A program made the position numbers and the translations under genes. The notes beneath the pieces are model-generated. The model was not told the DNA's origin. It worked only from the letters and a program-made list of their open reading frames with translations, and did not search any database. A DNA stretch of 64,000 bases, from assembly GCA_902544065.1 (NCBI GenBank), contig CACCAS010000001.1, positions 215,088 to 279,087 on the forward strand, written 5' to 3'. Each line of letters opens with the position of its first letter. Position 1 is the first letter of the stretch. Source of the DNA: an uncultured Pelagibacteraceae bacterium (GTDB lineage Bacteria; Pseudomonadota; Alphaproteobacteria; Pelagibacterales; AG-422-B15). This document shows positions 1-10,227 of the stretch, piece after piece.

Positions 1-384
1 GAAGCAAAGGCAACTAAAAAAAAGAAGCAAAAAAAAAGTATTATTTCAGGGCTCGCCTATATAAATGCGACCTTTAATAATACAATGATTACTATTACAG
101 ACGAGCAAGGCAATAGCATTGCTTGGTCCTCTGCGGGTGTTAAGGGTTTTAAGGGTTCTAGAAAATCAACTCCGTATGCAGCTCAAATAGCTGCAGAAGA
201 TGCTGGGACAAAAGCTAAAGAATTTGGCTTAAAGAATTTACAGGTATTTGTGAAGGGTCCAGGTGGCGGTCGTGAGTCTGCACTTCGCGCTCTACAGGCG
301 ATTGGTTTTTATATAACTTCAATAAAAGATACCACACCCATTCCACATAATGGATGTAGGCCACCGAAGAAGAGAAGAGTTTAG
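1..384 (+). CDS. rpsK: 30S ribosomal protein S11 (5' end cut by window)
   Basis: S11 of the 30S platform, which contacts 16S rRNA and mRNA near the E site. Frame 1 is open from base 1, so the gene begins before the window; 127 codons are visible. The visible start is a lysine-rich N-terminal tail, followed by the S11 core ([13 protein letters not shown] near codons 22-34) and the diagnostic C-terminus [16 protein letters not shown]. The first ATG at 85 lies inside the conserved core and is not the real start. It is followed 22 bases later by rpoA, the standard bacterial alpha-operon order. Confidence 0.97.
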   Translation, partial: EAKATKKKKQKKSIISGLAYINATFNNTMITITDEQGNSIAWSSAGVKGFKGSRKSTPYAAQIAAEDAGTKAKEFGLKNLQVFVKGPGGGRESALRALQAIGFYITSIKDTTPIPHNGCRPPKKRRV

Positions 385-406
385 TTTTTTTATAAGAGGA
401 ATAACC

Positions 407-1429
407 ATGAGTATAATTAATAATTGGCAAACACTAATAAAGCCATCTAAATTGAAATTAACAAATGATGAAAATTCGCAGTATAAAGCTACTTTAATAG
501 CAGAGCCTCTAGAAAGAGGATTTGGGTTAACCTTAGGCAATGCTTTGAGGAGAGTCCTTTTATCTTCATTGCAAGGTACCGCAGTTACAGCAATTAAAAT
601 AGATAATGTCCTCCATGAATTTTCTTCTATTGATGGTGTTCGTGAAGACGTAACTGATATTGTTTTAAATATTAAATCTTTATCTTTAAATATGCATTCA
701 GAGGGCATCAGAAAGATGAACCTGAACGTAACAGGTCCTGGTGAAATTACAGCCGGAATGATTAATACTCCATCAGAGATTGATATTATAAATCCAGAAT
801 TAGTTATATGTAACCTTGACGACAATACAGAATTCAATATGGAATTAACTGTAGCTAAAGGAAAAGGATACGTTGCTGCTGAGCATAATAAACCTGAAGA
901 TTCCGCAATAGGATTAATACCTATTGACTCAATCTTTAGTCCAGTAAAACAAGTTTCATACAGCATTGAAAATACAAGAGAAGGTAAAGTTCTAGATTAT
1001 GATAAATTAATATTAACTATAGAAACTAACGGGTCAGTAACACCCGATGACTCCATTGCTTTTGCAGCGAGGATTATTCAGGATCAGCTTCAGTCCTTTA
1101 TTAATTTTGAGGAACCTGAAGAAATACAAGAAGAGCCTGATACTTTAGAGCCTCAGTTTAACAAAAACTTACTAAGAAAAGTTGAAGAACTAGAATTATC
1201 TGTGAGATCTATGAATTGTCTTCGCAATGACAATATAATCTATATAGGTGATCTTGTACAAAAAAGTGAGATTGAAATGCTAAGAACGCCAAACTTTGGT
1301 AGAAAGTCACTAAACGAAATTAAAGAAGTTTTAGGAACCATGTCTCTTTACTTAGGAATGGAAGTCCCAAACTGGCCTCCTGAGAATATAGAGGAACTCG
1401 CAAGAAAGATTGAGGACCCATATAACTAA
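407..1429 (+). CDS. rpoA: DNA-directed RNA polymerase subunit alpha
   Basis: Alpha subunit (340 aa, normal length) that dimerises to scaffold RNA polymerase assembly. The N-terminal domain shows the dimerisation motif [16 protein letters not shown] near residues 35-50. The C-terminal domain (about residues 255-325, with [14 protein letters not shown] and [17 protein letters not shown]) binds UP elements and activators. An in-frame ATG at 350 lies inside rpsK. The ATG at 407 has an AAGAGGA ribosome site seven bases upstream and gives the usual N-terminus, so I chose it. It sits between rpsK and rplQ, and rplQ starts two bases after its stop. Confidence 0.97.
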   Translation: MSIINNWQTLIKPSKLKLTNDENSQYKATLIAEPLERGFGLTLGNALRRVLLSSLQGTAVTAIKIDNVLHEFSSIDGVREDVTDIVLNIKSLSLNMHSEGIRKMNLNVTGPGEITAGMINTPSEIDIINPELVICNLDDNTEFNMELTVAKGKGYVAAEHNKPEDSAIGLIPIDSIFSPVKQVSYSIENTREGKVLDYDKLILTIETNGSVTPDDSIAFAARIIQDQLQSFINFEEPEEIQEEPDTLEPQFNKNLLRKVEELELSVRSMNCLRNDNIIYIGDLVQKSEIEMLRTPNFGRKSLNEIKEVLGTMSLYLGMEVPNWPPENIEELARKIEDPYN

Positions 1430-1431
1430 TC

Positions 1432-1794
1432 ATGAGACACGGCATAGCAAAAAGAAAGCTCAATAAAACATCTACCCATAGATTAGCTATGTTGGAGAAT
1501 ATGGCTGTTTCATTAATAAAATATGAAACAATAAAAACTACTTTACCAAAAGCAAAAGAGTTAAGACCGTTTGTTGAAAAAATTATCACACTTGGAAAGA
1601 AAAATAAGCAATCATCAAGAACGAATGCATTTGCATCTCTCAGAGATAAAGAGGCAGTAACTAAGGTCTTTGGTGATCTCTCAGAGAGATTTAAGGAGAG
1701 AAATGGTGGTTATTGCAGGATTATAAAAGCTGGTTACAGAACTGGAGACAATGCACCTATGGCATTTATTCAAATTTTGGAACAAGGTAAATAA
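1432..1794 (+). CDS. rplQ: 50S ribosomal protein L17
   Basis: L17 of the large subunit, 120 aa. The start MRHGIAKRKLNKTSTHRLAM and the internal TLPKAKELRPFVEKIIT segment are characteristic of the family, and the C-terminus GDNAPMAFIQILE is the usual end. It is the last gene of the alpha operon and follows rpoA after two bases, so it is almost certainly cotranslated with it. The 41-base spacer after it shows no clear hairpin terminator. Confidence 0.96.
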   Translation: MRHGIAKRKLNKTSTHRLAMLENMAVSLIKYETIKTTLPKAKELRPFVEKIITLGKKNKQSSRTNAFASLRDKEAVTKVFGDLSERFKERNGGYCRIIKAGYRTGDNAPMAFIQILEQGK

Positions 1795-1835
1795 TTTAGT
1801 TATTATAATCATTTCTTTTTCATTCATAAAATTTT

Positions 1836-2705
1836 GTGAGCTCGAAAAAATTAATCATAGTTGATAAAGAATCAGCTGGAACGAGGTTAGATAAATTTTT
1901 GAGGGAAAAACTAGCAGTTCCCTTTTCATTGATTCAAAGAGAAATCAGAAAAAAGAATATCAAAGTAAACAAAAAAAAATCAAGCAGCAATTACAGGCTA
2001 GTAGAGGCTGACCAAATCATAGTATTTAGAGAATATACAACTGATATTGATAAGAATATAGCTACTACTACTCCAGAAAATTTAAAATCTAAAATTAAGA
2101 AATCTATTGTTTTTAGAAATAAAAACTTTGTCATAATAAATAAATGGAGCGGTATAGCCTGTCAAAGAGGTTCAAAGATTAATATTTCGATAGATGATTT
2201 AATTAAATTTCTTGCATCTGAAAAAGATACACCAAAATTAGTTCACAGATTAGACAAGGATACATCAGGATTATTAATCGTTGCTTTAAATCTTAATGCA
2301 GCAAGGTTTTTTCATAAACTACTATCTACTAAAAAGATTACAAAAACATATTTTGCTATAGTAAAAAATAAACCAAAAAAAAATAAAGGTATATTTGATG
2401 ACAGATTGAGTAAAAAGGGAAAAACTCTGGATGCAAGTACAAAGTATGAAGTAATTAAAGTACTTAAAAATAAACTTTATTTTCTTAAGCTCCAGCCATC
2501 CTCAGGAAGAAAACATCAAATTCGTATGCATTGCTATTTAAATCAATCTCCAATACTGGGGGATAAAAAATATTATCAGTATAATAAAGATGCTAATCAA
2601 AAGAATTTATTTTTACACGCTGGTCAATTAAACTTCGTTGATCAAGATAATCAAATAGTAAATGTCAACGCAAAATTACCTTCTCACTTTGAAGAATACT
2701 TATAA
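1836..2705 (+). CDS. rluC: RluA-family 23S rRNA pseudouridine synthase (RluC-like)
   Basis: Converts uridines of 23S rRNA to pseudouridine. The 289-aa protein has an N-terminal S4 RNA-binding domain (about residues 14-65) and a catalytic domain whose HRLDKDTSGLLIVA motif places the catalytic aspartate at residue 140. SSGRKHQIRMH near residue 226 is the second family motif. The start is GTG at 1836; no nearby in-frame ATG keeps the S4 domain whole. Length and S4 domain fit RluC or RluD, and alphaproteobacterial context favours RluC; the exact target uridines cannot be read from sequence. Confidence 0.88.
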   Translation: MSSKKLIIVDKESAGTRLDKFLREKLAVPFSLIQREIRKKNIKVNKKKSSSNYRLVEADQIIVFREYTTDIDKNIATTTPENLKSKIKKSIVFRNKNFVIINKWSGIACQRGSKINISIDDLIKFLASEKDTPKLVHRLDKDTSGLLIVALNLNAARFFHKLLSTKKITKTYFAIVKNKPKKNKGIFDDRLSKKGKTLDASTKYEVIKVLKNKLYFLKLQPSSGRKHQIRMHCYLNQSPILGDKKYYQYNKDANQKNLFLHAGQLNFVDQDNQIVNVNAKLPSHFEEYL

Positions 2706-2742
2706 ATTGATAATTAGGATATATTATATATTATAGAAGTTC

Positions 2743-4275
2743 ATGACAGACATTATCAAAGAATTAGAAAAAAAGAGGGAACAAGCTAAACTTGGTGGTG
2801 GTAAGAAGCGCGTCGATGCTCAGCATGCTAGAGGAAAGTTAACTGCTAGAGAGAGAATAGATATCATAATAGATGAAGATTCTTTTGAAGAATATGACAT
2901 GTATGTAGAACACCGAACAAATGATTTTGGAATGGAAAAACAGAAATATGCCGGTGATGGTGTTGTTACAGGTAGTGGGAGAATAAACGGGAAGCTCGTT
3001 TATATATTTAGTCAAGATTTTACTGTTTTTGGAGGCTCTCTATCAGAAGCTCATGCAGAAAAAATTTGCAAAGTTATGGATATGGCAATGAAAGTGGGCG
3101 CACCAATTATAGGAATAAATGACTCAGGTGGTGCAAGAATACAAGAAGGTGTCGCATCACTTGCTGGCTACGCAGAAGTTTTTAAAAGAAATGTTCTTGC
3201 TTCAGGGGTTGTTCCTCAAATATCTGTAATTATGGGGCCATGTGCGGGTGGTGCGGTTTACTCTCCCGCAATGACAGATTTCATCTTTATGGTTAAGAAC
3301 ACTTCTTTTATGTTCGTTACAGGACCTGATGTAGTTAAAACGGTCACACAGGAAAATGTAAGTCAAGAAGAGCTTGGAGGAGCTAAAACTCATACATCAA
3401 AATCATCGGTTGCTGATGGAGCTTTTAATAATGATATTGAAACTCTTCACGAGGTTAAGAACCTTATTAATTTACTACCGTCTAGCAATAGAGAGAAATC
3501 AACTAATAATAAAAAAGATTTTCAGGACTTAAGTCCTGATTATTCTCTTGATACTCTAGTACCTGAAAATCCAAACAAACCATATGATATGAAGGAGTTG
3601 ATCACAAAAGTGGTTGATAATAATTATTTTTTTGAAATTCAAAAAGATTATGCAAAAAATATTATTACTGGATTTGGAACAGTTGAAGGCAGAACTGTTG
3701 GATTTGTTGCCAACCAACCGCTGGTATTAGCGGGATGTCTAGATATCGACTCAGGTAAAAAAGGTGGAAGATTTGTTCGATTTTGTGATTGCTTTAATAT
3801 TCCTATTGTAACCTTTGTTGATGTTCCAGGCTTCTTGCCAGGTGTATCTCAAGAACACAATGGAATTATAAAAAATGGCGCAAAATTATTATTTGCATAT
3901 GCCGAAGCTACCGTTCCCAAGATAACGATTATTACAAGAAAAGCATATGGAGGAGCCTATGTTGTGATGTCGTCAAAACATCTCAGGGGAGATATAAATT
4001 ATGCATGGCCTAGCGCTGAAATTGCAGTGATGGGAGCAAAAGGAGCGACGGAAATTTTATATAGAAATGAAATTAAGGATAAGGAAAAAATAGAAAAAAG
4101 AACTCAAGATTATACAGAACAATTTGCAAATCCATTTATTGCATCAAAAAGAGGATTTATTGACGATGTAATTAGACCACACTCTACAAGAAAGAGAATA
4201 GCAACAGCCCTCGAGAATCTAAAAGACAAAGAACTTTCTTTGCCATTAAAAAAACACGACAATATTCCTTTATAA
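2743..4275 (+). CDS. pccB: Propionyl-CoA carboxylase beta chain (carboxyltransferase)
   Basis: Transfers the carboxyl group from carboxybiotin to an acyl-CoA, most likely propionyl-CoA, giving methylmalonyl-CoA. The 510-aa chain carries two crotonase-like carboxyltransferase halves. The N-half has [19 protein letters not shown] and [18 protein letters not shown]. The C-half has [19 protein letters not shown] and [18 protein letters not shown]. Length and motifs match PccB rather than the split AccA/AccD of acetyl-CoA carboxylase. pccA follows after two bases, so the subunits are cotranscribed. No methylmalonyl-CoA mutase or epimerase is in the window. Confidence 0.93.
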   Translation: MTDIIKELEKKREQAKLGGGKKRVDAQHARGKLTARERIDIIIDEDSFEEYDMYVEHRTNDFGMEKQKYAGDGVVTGSGRINGKLVYIFSQDFTVFGGSLSEAHAEKICKVMDMAMKVGAPIIGINDSGGARIQEGVASLAGYAEVFKRNVLASGVVPQISVIMGPCAGGAVYSPAMTDFIFMVKNTSFMFVTGPDVVKTVTQENVSQEELGGAKTHTSKSSVADGAFNNDIETLHEVKNLINLLPSSNREKSTNNKKDFQDLSPDYSLDTLVPENPNKPYDMKELITKVVDNNYFFEIQKDYAKNIITGFGTVEGRTVGFVANQPLVLAGCLDIDSGKKGGRFVRFCDCFNIPIVTFVDVPGFLPGVSQEHNGIIKNGAKLLFAYAEATVPKITIITRKAYGGAYVVMSSKHLRGDINYAWPSAEIAVMGAKGATEILYRNEIKDKEKIEKRTQDYTEQFANPFIASKRGFIDDVIRPHSTRKRIATALENLKDKELSLPLKKHDNIPL

Positions 4276-4277
4276 AA

Positions 4278-6272
4278 ATGATAAGAAAAATTTTAATAGC
4301 CAATAGAGGCGAAATAGCCTGCAGAGTGATAAAAACTGCTAAGAAACTAAAAATAAAAACAGTTGCGGTATATTCTGATGCAGATAAAGATGCCCTATTT
4401 GTCAAACAAGCAGATGAATCTTATTATCTTGGAGGTTCGCAACCAAGTGAATCATATCTTGATGCAGATAAAATTATATCAATAGCTAAAAAATCAAAAT
4501 CAGACGCTATTCATCCAGGCTACGGATTCCTATCTGAGAATGCACCGTTCGTTAACAGGCTAAAAAAAGAAAATATTAAGTTCATTGGACCAAATCCAAT
4601 GGCAATAAAAAAAATGGGTGACAAAATTGAATCGAAGAATCTTGCCATAAAATTAAAACTCAATGTAATTCCTGGCCACACTGCACCAGTAAAAAATGCT
4701 TCAGAAGCTCTCAAGATTTCAAAAAAAATTGGATTTCCAGTTCTATTAAAAGCCTCAGCTGGAGGTGGTGGAAAGGGAATGAGGATTGTAAGAAAAGATA
4801 GAGAACTAGAAGAGAACTTCATTGCTGCAAAGAGCGAGTCAAAGAAAAGTTTTGGAGATGATCGAGTATTTATTGAGAAATATATTGAGCAACCAAGACA
4901 TATAGAAATTCAAATACTTTGTGATAAGCATGGAAATCAAATCCATTTAGGTGAAAGAGAATGTTCGATTCAACGAAGATATCAGAAAGTTATTGAGGAA
5001 TGTCCTTCATCATTTGTTGACGAAGATATGAGAAGTGAAATGGCAAGTCAGGCCCTAATATTAGCTAAAGAAGTCAAGTATGACTCTGCTGGGACTGTCG
5101 AATTTGTTGTAGACTCAAAAAAGAATTTCTATTTCTTAGAGATGAATACAAGATTACAAGTTGAACATCCTGTAACAGAACTAGTTACAGGGATTGATTT
5201 GGTTGAACAAATGATCCTGAGCGCAGATAATAAGAAATTAGCTATACGACAAGAAGATATAAAGCTAGATGGATGGTCAGTTGAGTCCAGAATTTATGCA
5301 GAGGATCCTACTAAGGACTTTCTTCCCTCGATTGGAAGAGTCACTAGATATATCGAACCTAAAAAGATTGAAAAAGATTATGAAGTGATAAGAAATGACA
5401 CAGGCATTAGTCCAGGATCTGAGGTTTCATTGTACTATGATCCTATGATTTCGAAACTAGCTGTACATAGCAAAGACAGAATAAGCGCTATCAATCTAAT
5501 GATCAATTCACTTCAAAACTACTATCTTTCAGGCTTAGAAAATAATATCGATTTCTTAATAGCTATTTTAGAAGATAAAAAATTTCAAAAAGGGGAAATA
5601 AGCACAAATTTCATTAAAGAAAAATTTAAGAAAGGCTATTCATCAAATTTGACAATGACAGATGATAAGCGTAAAAAATTTGGAATTATTGCAATGCTTA
5701 TGTATGCAAAACAATCTTTTAATTTAAGTAATGTCATAAGCAAAAACTTTAGTGTTAAAATTTCTGAAGACTATTTAGATGTTTTCTTGAATGAGGCAGC
5801 TATTGTTGATAATTCGTTGTCTTTGTTAATTGAGATTAACAAGAAAAAGATTAAAGTAGAATCTTCATTCAATTTAAATCAAAAACTGTGTTCATTTAAA
5901 GTAAATGAAGAAATATTTTATTTTAAAATAAATGATCTTATTAATATGCATACTTCGGATGTAAGTTTTTTAGATTGTAGGACAACAATAGTTGTAGTTC
6001 AAAGTACACAAAAAGACCTTCTTAAGTTAATGCCAAAAGGCAGAAAAGAAGACTTATCTAAGAAATTAATATCACCCATGCCTGGATTGATTAAATCAGT
6101 TGATGTTATTGAGGGTCAGAAGGTCAAAAACGCGGATCAATTACTAATAATAGAAGCTATGAAAATGGAAAATATTCTAAAAAGTGAAAAAGATTGCGTG
6201 ATTGAAAAGATACTAGTTAAAGCTGGTGACAGTGTTAGTGCTGATGAGGAACTCATCTTATTTAAGGACTAG
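4278..6272 (+). CDS. pccA: Propionyl-CoA carboxylase alpha chain (biotin carboxylase + BCCP)
   Basis: Carboxylates its own biotin with ATP and bicarbonate, then delivers it to PccB. In the 664-aa chain, residues 1-450 are biotin carboxylase (KILIANRGEIACRVIKTAKK at the start, the glycine-rich ATP loop KASAGGGGKGMRIV near 155, and EMNTRLQVEHPVTE near 290). The middle is a weakly conserved BT linker. The C-terminal 75 residues are a biotinyl domain with EAMKMEN, biotinylated lysine about residue 629. The last 11 bases overlap the convergent dioxygenase gene. Together with pccB this lets the cell use propionyl-CoA from odd-chain fats or branched amino acids. Confidence 0.93.
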   Translation: MIRKILIANRGEIACRVIKTAKKLKIKTVAVYSDADKDALFVKQADESYYLGGSQPSESYLDADKIISIAKKSKSDAIHPGYGFLSENAPFVNRLKKENIKFIGPNPMAIKKMGDKIESKNLAIKLKLNVIPGHTAPVKNASEALKISKKIGFPVLLKASAGGGGKGMRIVRKDRELEENFIAAKSESKKSFGDDRVFIEKYIEQPRHIEIQILCDKHGNQIHLGERECSIQRRYQKVIEECPSSFVDEDMRSEMASQALILAKEVKYDSAGTVEFVVDSKKNFYFLEMNTRLQVEHPVTELVTGIDLVEQMILSADNKKLAIRQEDIKLDGWSVESRIYAEDPTKDFLPSIGRVTRYIEPKKIEKDYEVIRNDTGISPGSEVSLYYDPMISKLAVHSKDRISAINLMINSLQNYYLSGLENNIDFLIAILEDKKFQKGEISTNFIKEKFKKGYSSNLTMTDDKRKKFGIIAMLMYAKQSFNLSNVISKNFSVKISEDYLDVFLNEAAIVDNSLSLLIEINKKKIKVESSFNLNQKLCSFKVNEEIFYFKINDLINMHTSDVSFLDCRTTIVVVQSTQKDLLKLMPKGRKEDLSKKLISPMPGLIKSVDVIEGQKVKNADQLLIIEAMKMENILKSEKDCVIEKILVKAGDSVSADEELILFKD

Positions 6273-7356
6273 TCGCAGTTTTTAATTTGCTTTGAAAAAT
6301 ATCTCTGTCCATATAACCTTGCCTAAAGTATCTTTTATTTTCTCGATCTTTATAACTTTTTCTTCCGTGCAAAACCCTATAGTTGTCAAGAATTAACATA
6401 TCACCTGACATTTGCTTTATTTCGATATTGTTTTTGGAGTCTTTAATCAAGTCCCAAAATTTTCTTCTCGCTTTTATATATTCATTTAATCTTTTATTAT
6501 TTTCATACGGCATAACTTCAGTTCTATTGTTATATCGTATTTGACAAATATTATTATCATCGTCTAATTCAATAAGTTTACATTTATTTTCAAGATAAGC
6601 ACTTTTATCAGTGTATCTAAAAAAAGTATTAAATGATGTAAGGGTATCAAAGTATTTTTTATGCCTCTTTCTGAGAATATTAGCAATATTAAAACCATCA
6701 GTTATAGTATTCTCACCACCATTATTTGCATTTTCAATACAATGTAGAAAAATATAGCCTTGAGTTGGAAATCGATAGGGGTTGTCTGTATGATTCTCAA
6801 GACCTCTGGTCGTCATAGTTAAATCGTAAGCTTTATTTATATTTTTAACATCTGCAATTCCACCCCAGTTTGTCTTTTTTACTGGACCAATGAGTTTCAT
6901 TAATTCATTTAATCCGTTTTTCCTTTTAGGTATATTCCTTACTAAACAAAATCCTAATTTATCAACGCTAGACATTATATCAAATAGCATTTTATTATTT
7001 ATGTTCTTAAAATTATACTTTGGAACCTTAAGATTTTTTTTATTCCAAAGGTACTTATCATCACTCACAGGCACTTTTTTAAGTTGTGAATATATATAGT
7101 TTATTTTGTAATTATGTTGAGAATTATTAGAAAAAGTAATTGCCAATGTTTCCTTTTCTATTTGAGCATCAATGATTTTTAATGATGGGCTTATTTCAGC
7201 CGCTTCAATTAGTAACTGTTTAGTATAGGGGTCCCTTATTTCTGCATTGTCACTATGCTCATAAAGCCATTGAGAATTGACTTCATATTTTTTGCCATCT
7301 AATAAAATGCAAAGTGAATTTTTATTGTTTTTTTTAATGTTAAGTGTGTAATTCAT
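6262..7356 (-). CDS. Gamma-butyrobetaine hydroxylase-like Fe(II)/2-oxoglutarate dioxygenase
   Basis: A TauD-fold dioxygenase of the gamma-butyrobetaine/trimethyllysine hydroxylase group, 364 aa. Numbering from the ATG at 7356, the iron site is H189-x-D191 (ENHTDNPYRF) with distal H330 (RVLHGRKSY), and the 2-oxoglutarate arginine is in RYFRQGYMDRD, the usual end of this family. An N-terminal DUF971-like domain is present (QWLYEHSDNAEIRDPYTKQ), but the zinc cysteines known in carnitine-making members are absent. An upstream TTG at 7368 is possible; the ATG is preferred. It overlaps the end of lipB by 17 bases. The substrate is unknown: a trimethylammonium compound is likely from the family, but carnitine synthesis is not shown. 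Confidence 0.8.
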   Translation of the reverse strand: MNYTLNIKKNNKNSLCILLDGKKYEVNSQWLYEHSDNAEIRDPYTKQLLIEAAEISPSLKIIDAQIEKETLAITFSNNSQHNYKINYIYSQLKKVPVSDDKYLWNKKNLKVPKYNFKNINNKMLFDIMSSVDKLGFCLVRNIPKRKNGLNELMKLIGPVKKTNWGGIADVKNINKAYDLTMTTRGLENHTDNPYRFPTQGYIFLHCIENANNGGENTITDGFNIANILRKRHKKYFDTLTSFNTFFRYTDKSAYLENKCKLIELDDDNNICQIRYNNRTEVMPYENNKRLNEYIKARRKFWDLIKDSKNNIEIKQMSGDMLILDNYRVLHGRKSYKDRENKRYFRQGYMDRDIFQSKLKTATSP

Positions 7357-7972
7357 TAAAAGTGTCAAAAATATTTTTAACTAGGATATCATCAAAGTTT
7401 TTAATATCAATATCGAATCCTAGGTCATAGAAACTGGTAACGTATTCACTATCAAGCCCACAAGGTTTTATCCCTTTATAGTGACTAAGGTTAGGATTTA
7501 TATTTATAGAAAAGCCGTGATAGGTTACCCACTTTTTAAATTTAAGCCCTATGCTTGCAATTTTATAATATTTATTATCTATTTTTTTTACAAATACGCC
7601 GTGATGTTTAGTTAAGCTAATTCCTTCAATATTGAAAGTTTTTAAAGTATTAATAATGATACTTTCAATTGAAGATACAAATTTTTTTATATCCTTTGTT
7701 CTATTATTTAAATTAAGCATCAAGTATACAACTCTCTGACCAGGACCGTGGTAGGTATACTTGCCCCCTCTATTAGTTTGAATAACTGGAAAACACTGTG
7801 AATCAAGTAGATCATCTTTATTATCTTTAGAACCGGAGGTATATATAGTTGGATGATTTAGCATCCAAACTAATTCATCTGACTTATTTTCAATTATTTG
7901 ATTCACCCTATTTTCCATGTTTTTAAGACATTCAAGGTAATCTTGTGGATTAGTACTTATTTTTAATTCCAT
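7340..7972 (-). CDS. lipB: Octanoyl-[acyl carrier protein]:protein octanoyltransferase
   Basis: Moves octanoyl groups from acyl carrier protein to the lipoyl domains of 2-oxoacid dehydrogenases and the glycine cleavage system, the first step of lipoate synthesis. The 210-aa protein shows the family motifs in order: NRGGKYTYHGPGQRVVYLML, KIASIGLKFKKWVTYHGFSI (catalytic lysine) and GIKPCGLDSEYVTS (catalytic cysteine). It is the first gene of a two-gene minus-strand unit with the dioxygenase. The 44-base divergent space to mgtE must hold the promoters for both directions. lipA is not in the window. Confidence 0.95.
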   Translation of the reverse strand: MELKISTNPQDYLECLKNMENRVNQIIENKSDELVWMLNHPTIYTSGSKDNKDDLLDSQCFPVIQTNRGGKYTYHGPGQRVVYLMLNLNNRTKDIKKFVSSIESIIINTLKTFNIEGISLTKHHGVFVKKIDNKYYKIASIGLKFKKWVTYHGFSININPNLSHYKGIKPCGLDSEYVTSFYDLGFDIDIKNFDDILVKNIFDTFNELHT

Positions 7973-8016
7973 GTTTTCTTGGATAATAAACTATTTTAAT
8001 ATACATAAAGGAAATT

Positions 8017-9393
8017 ATGAATGAAATCAGTAGCGATCTTACTCAAAATGAAAATATTACATTTAACAATAAATTGATCAATGCGGTCATTGCTAATTGT
8101 AATGAAGAAAACAGGGCAAACCTCGAAGGTCTTATTGAGCCTTTGCATCCTGCAGATTTAGCAGATTTACTCACTTTTCTGAATACAGATCAACGATCAT
8201 ACATTCTTGGAACTCTCAAGGAAGATCGATACACAGAGGTATTAGCGGAATTAGATGACACTATTATTGACGAAACTGTTCAAAATTTAGAGGAAAAGAA
8301 AGTCGCAAGATCAATCAGTGAAATGGAAACTGATGATGCAATCAATTTGATTGAGTCCCTGGAGCCCAGATCAAAGAAAAAAATACTAGATCAAGTAAAT
8401 CCAGCAGATCGTGTCATATTTGAGGAGAGCCTTAATTACCCTGAAGATACGGCGGGGAGAAGAATGCAAAAAGAATTTGTATCAATGCCTGGTTTCTGGT
8501 CTGTGGGTCAAGCAATTGACTATTTGAGAAAAGAAATAAATTTACCAGATGATTTTTTTGAATTATTTATTGTTGATCCGTCAAATAAACCATTGGGTAG
8601 TGCATCGGTATCTAAAGTACTTCGCTCACAGAGAGATACAAAGCTAAGCGATATACTGGAAGACACCCCAAAGTTCGTCAAGGCTTCTATGGATCAAGAA
8701 GAAGTAGCATTATTCTTTGAGCAATATTCATTAGTTTCAGCTGGTGTAGTTGACAATCAAAATCGATTAATTGGAAGAATTACGGCAGATGATATCGTAT
8801 GGGTTCTTCAAGAGGAAGCTGAAGAAGATATTCTTAGATTAGGAGGCGTTGCTGAAAGTGAGATGAACCAATCAATTGGAAGATCAACAAAAAGAAGGTT
8901 TATCTGGCTATTTATAAATTTATTAACTGCAATATTAGCTTCATATGTAATTAGCCTTTTTGACGCTAGTATAGAAAAAATGGTAGCGCTTGCTGTTTTA
9001 ATGCCAATAGTTGCTTCTATGGGTGGCAACGCAGGAACTCAGACACTTACCTTAACAGTGCGTTCTCTGGCAACAAAAGAACTTGTTGAAAATAACAGAA
9101 GGAAAGTATTTATAAAGGAGATTGGAATTTCAATTTTAAACGGATTTATATTTGCTATTCTTACCGGTGTAGCTGCATTGCTTTGGTTTGAAGATTTGTC
9201 CCTTTCAATTATTGTAGGCGCAGCAATGATTATTAATATTTTATCAGCTGGTTTTTTTGGATTCCTTATACCCTATGTTTTCAATAGAATTAAAATTGAT
9301 CCAGCCCTTGCTTCAAGTGTATTTGTAACAACAATTACAGATGTGTTTGGATTTCTGTCTTTCTTAGGATTAGCTTCAATATATTTATTCTAA
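8017..9393 (+). CDS. mgtE: Magnesium transporter MgtE
   Basis: Gated Mg2+ channel of the inner membrane, 458 aa. It has an acidic, helical MgtE_N domain (about residues 30-135, with LHPADLADLL and the repeated I/L-E-x-L pattern). Two CBS domains follow (about 140-260), which sense cytosolic Mg2+. The C-terminal five-helix pore contains the family signature PIVASMGGNAGTQTLTLTVR. An AAAGGA ribosome site lies five bases before the ATG. Its stop overlaps the convergent panC stop by four bases. No M-box leader fits in the 44-base upstream space. Confidence 0.94.
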   Translation: MNEISSDLTQNENITFNNKLINAVIANCNEENRANLEGLIEPLHPADLADLLTFLNTDQRSYILGTLKEDRYTEVLAELDDTIIDETVQNLEEKKVARSISEMETDDAINLIESLEPRSKKKILDQVNPADRVIFEESLNYPEDTAGRRMQKEFVSMPGFWSVGQAIDYLRKEINLPDDFFELFIVDPSNKPLGSASVSKVLRSQRDTKLSDILEDTPKFVKASMDQEEVALFFEQYSLVSAGVVDNQNRLIGRITADDIVWVLQEEAEEDILRLGGVAESEMNQSIGRSTKRRFIWLFINLLTAILASYVISLFDASIEKMVALAVLMPIVASMGGNAGTQTLTLTVRSLATKELVENNRRKVFIKEIGISILNGFIFAILTGVAALLWFEDLSLSIIVGAAMIINILSAGFFGFLIPYVFNRIKIDPALASSVFVTTITDVFGFLSFLGLASIYLF

Positions 9394-10223
9394 ATTGGAA
9401 AATTATCAATTAATCGAGTACTTCCAACATTTGCAGCAATAAAAATTCTTGATTTTGATTTTAAAGATTTTCTTTTCTCTAAATTATCAGTAAGGATTGT
9501 TAAGTAATCAATTTTATCTATCCCGTTCATACGCAGTTCGCGCTTAGCATGAGCTAAAATCTTTGTCGTATTAAGTTTATTTTTAACTTTAGGGATTAAA
9601 TATTTGCATATCTTATTGATTTTATTAGCTATTTCAATTTCATTATTTTCTAAATATTTGTTTCTTGATGAAAGTGGTAATCCATTTTTATTTCTAACAG
9701 TTTTAATAGGAATAATTTTAGTACCAAAGTTCAGCTCATCCCTCATTTTTTTTATAACAACTAATTGTTGATAATCTTTTTCTCCAAAGAAAGAATTATC
9801 AGCTTGAACAATATCAAACAATTTAATGATAATATTCTTCACACCTGGAAAATAATTAGGCCTACTTTTTCCGCATAAAATTTCTTCTATTTTAAAGTTA
9901 GGGCATTTATAATATGTTTTATATTTAAGAATTTCATTTTCAATTGGAAGAAATACTATATCAACATCTTCATTTCTTAGAAGATTTAAGTCATTATAAG
10001 TGGTCCTTGGATAATTTTTAAAATCTTCATTTGGACCAAATTGAGACGGGTTAATGAAAATGCTTACAATTCTAATTGAATTTTTTCTCTTTGCCTTTTG
10101 TATCAACTTCATGTGCCCAAAGTGAAGAGCGCCCATAGTCGGTATAAAATTAATAATTAAACCATTCCTTTTTGATTCTCTAATTATTCTTTTTAAATAT
10201 TCAATGCTTTTAATAATTTTCAT
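9390..10223 (-). CDS. panC: Pantothenate synthetase
   Basis: Condenses pantoate with beta-alanine using ATP to make pantothenate, the coenzyme A precursor. The 277-aa protein has the nucleotidyltransferase motif TMGALHFGHMKLI (HIGH-like) near residue 28, FINPSQFGPNEDF near residue 60, the GEKDYQQLVVIKKM segment and LPLSSRNKYL (KMSKS-like loop). It is the last gene of a tight minus-strand cluster, four bases after the GDPD gene. Neither panB nor panD is in the window, so pantoate must come from elsewhere. The beta-alanine source may be the aldehyde dehydrogenase of the same cluster (inference). Confidence 0.95.
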   Translation of the reverse strand: MKIIKSIEYLKRIIRESKRNGLIINFIPTMGALHFGHMKLIQKAKRKNSIRIVSIFINPSQFGPNEDFKNYPRTTYNDLNLLRNEDVDIVFLPIENEILKYKTYYKCPNFKIEEILCGKSRPNYFPGVKNIIIKLFDIVQADNSFFGEKDYQQLVVIKKMRDELNFGTKIIPIKTVRNKNGLPLSSRNKYLENNEIEIANKINKICKYLIPKVKNKLNTTKILAHAKRELRMNGIDKIDYLTILTDNLEKRKSLKSKSRIFIAANVGSTRLIDNFPI

Positions 10224-10227
10224 TTTG

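Noticed and set aside
319..966. 215-codon minus-strand open frame opposite rpoA
   Set aside because: rpoA is certain and the antisense product has no recognisable features; it results from codon bias on the coding strand.
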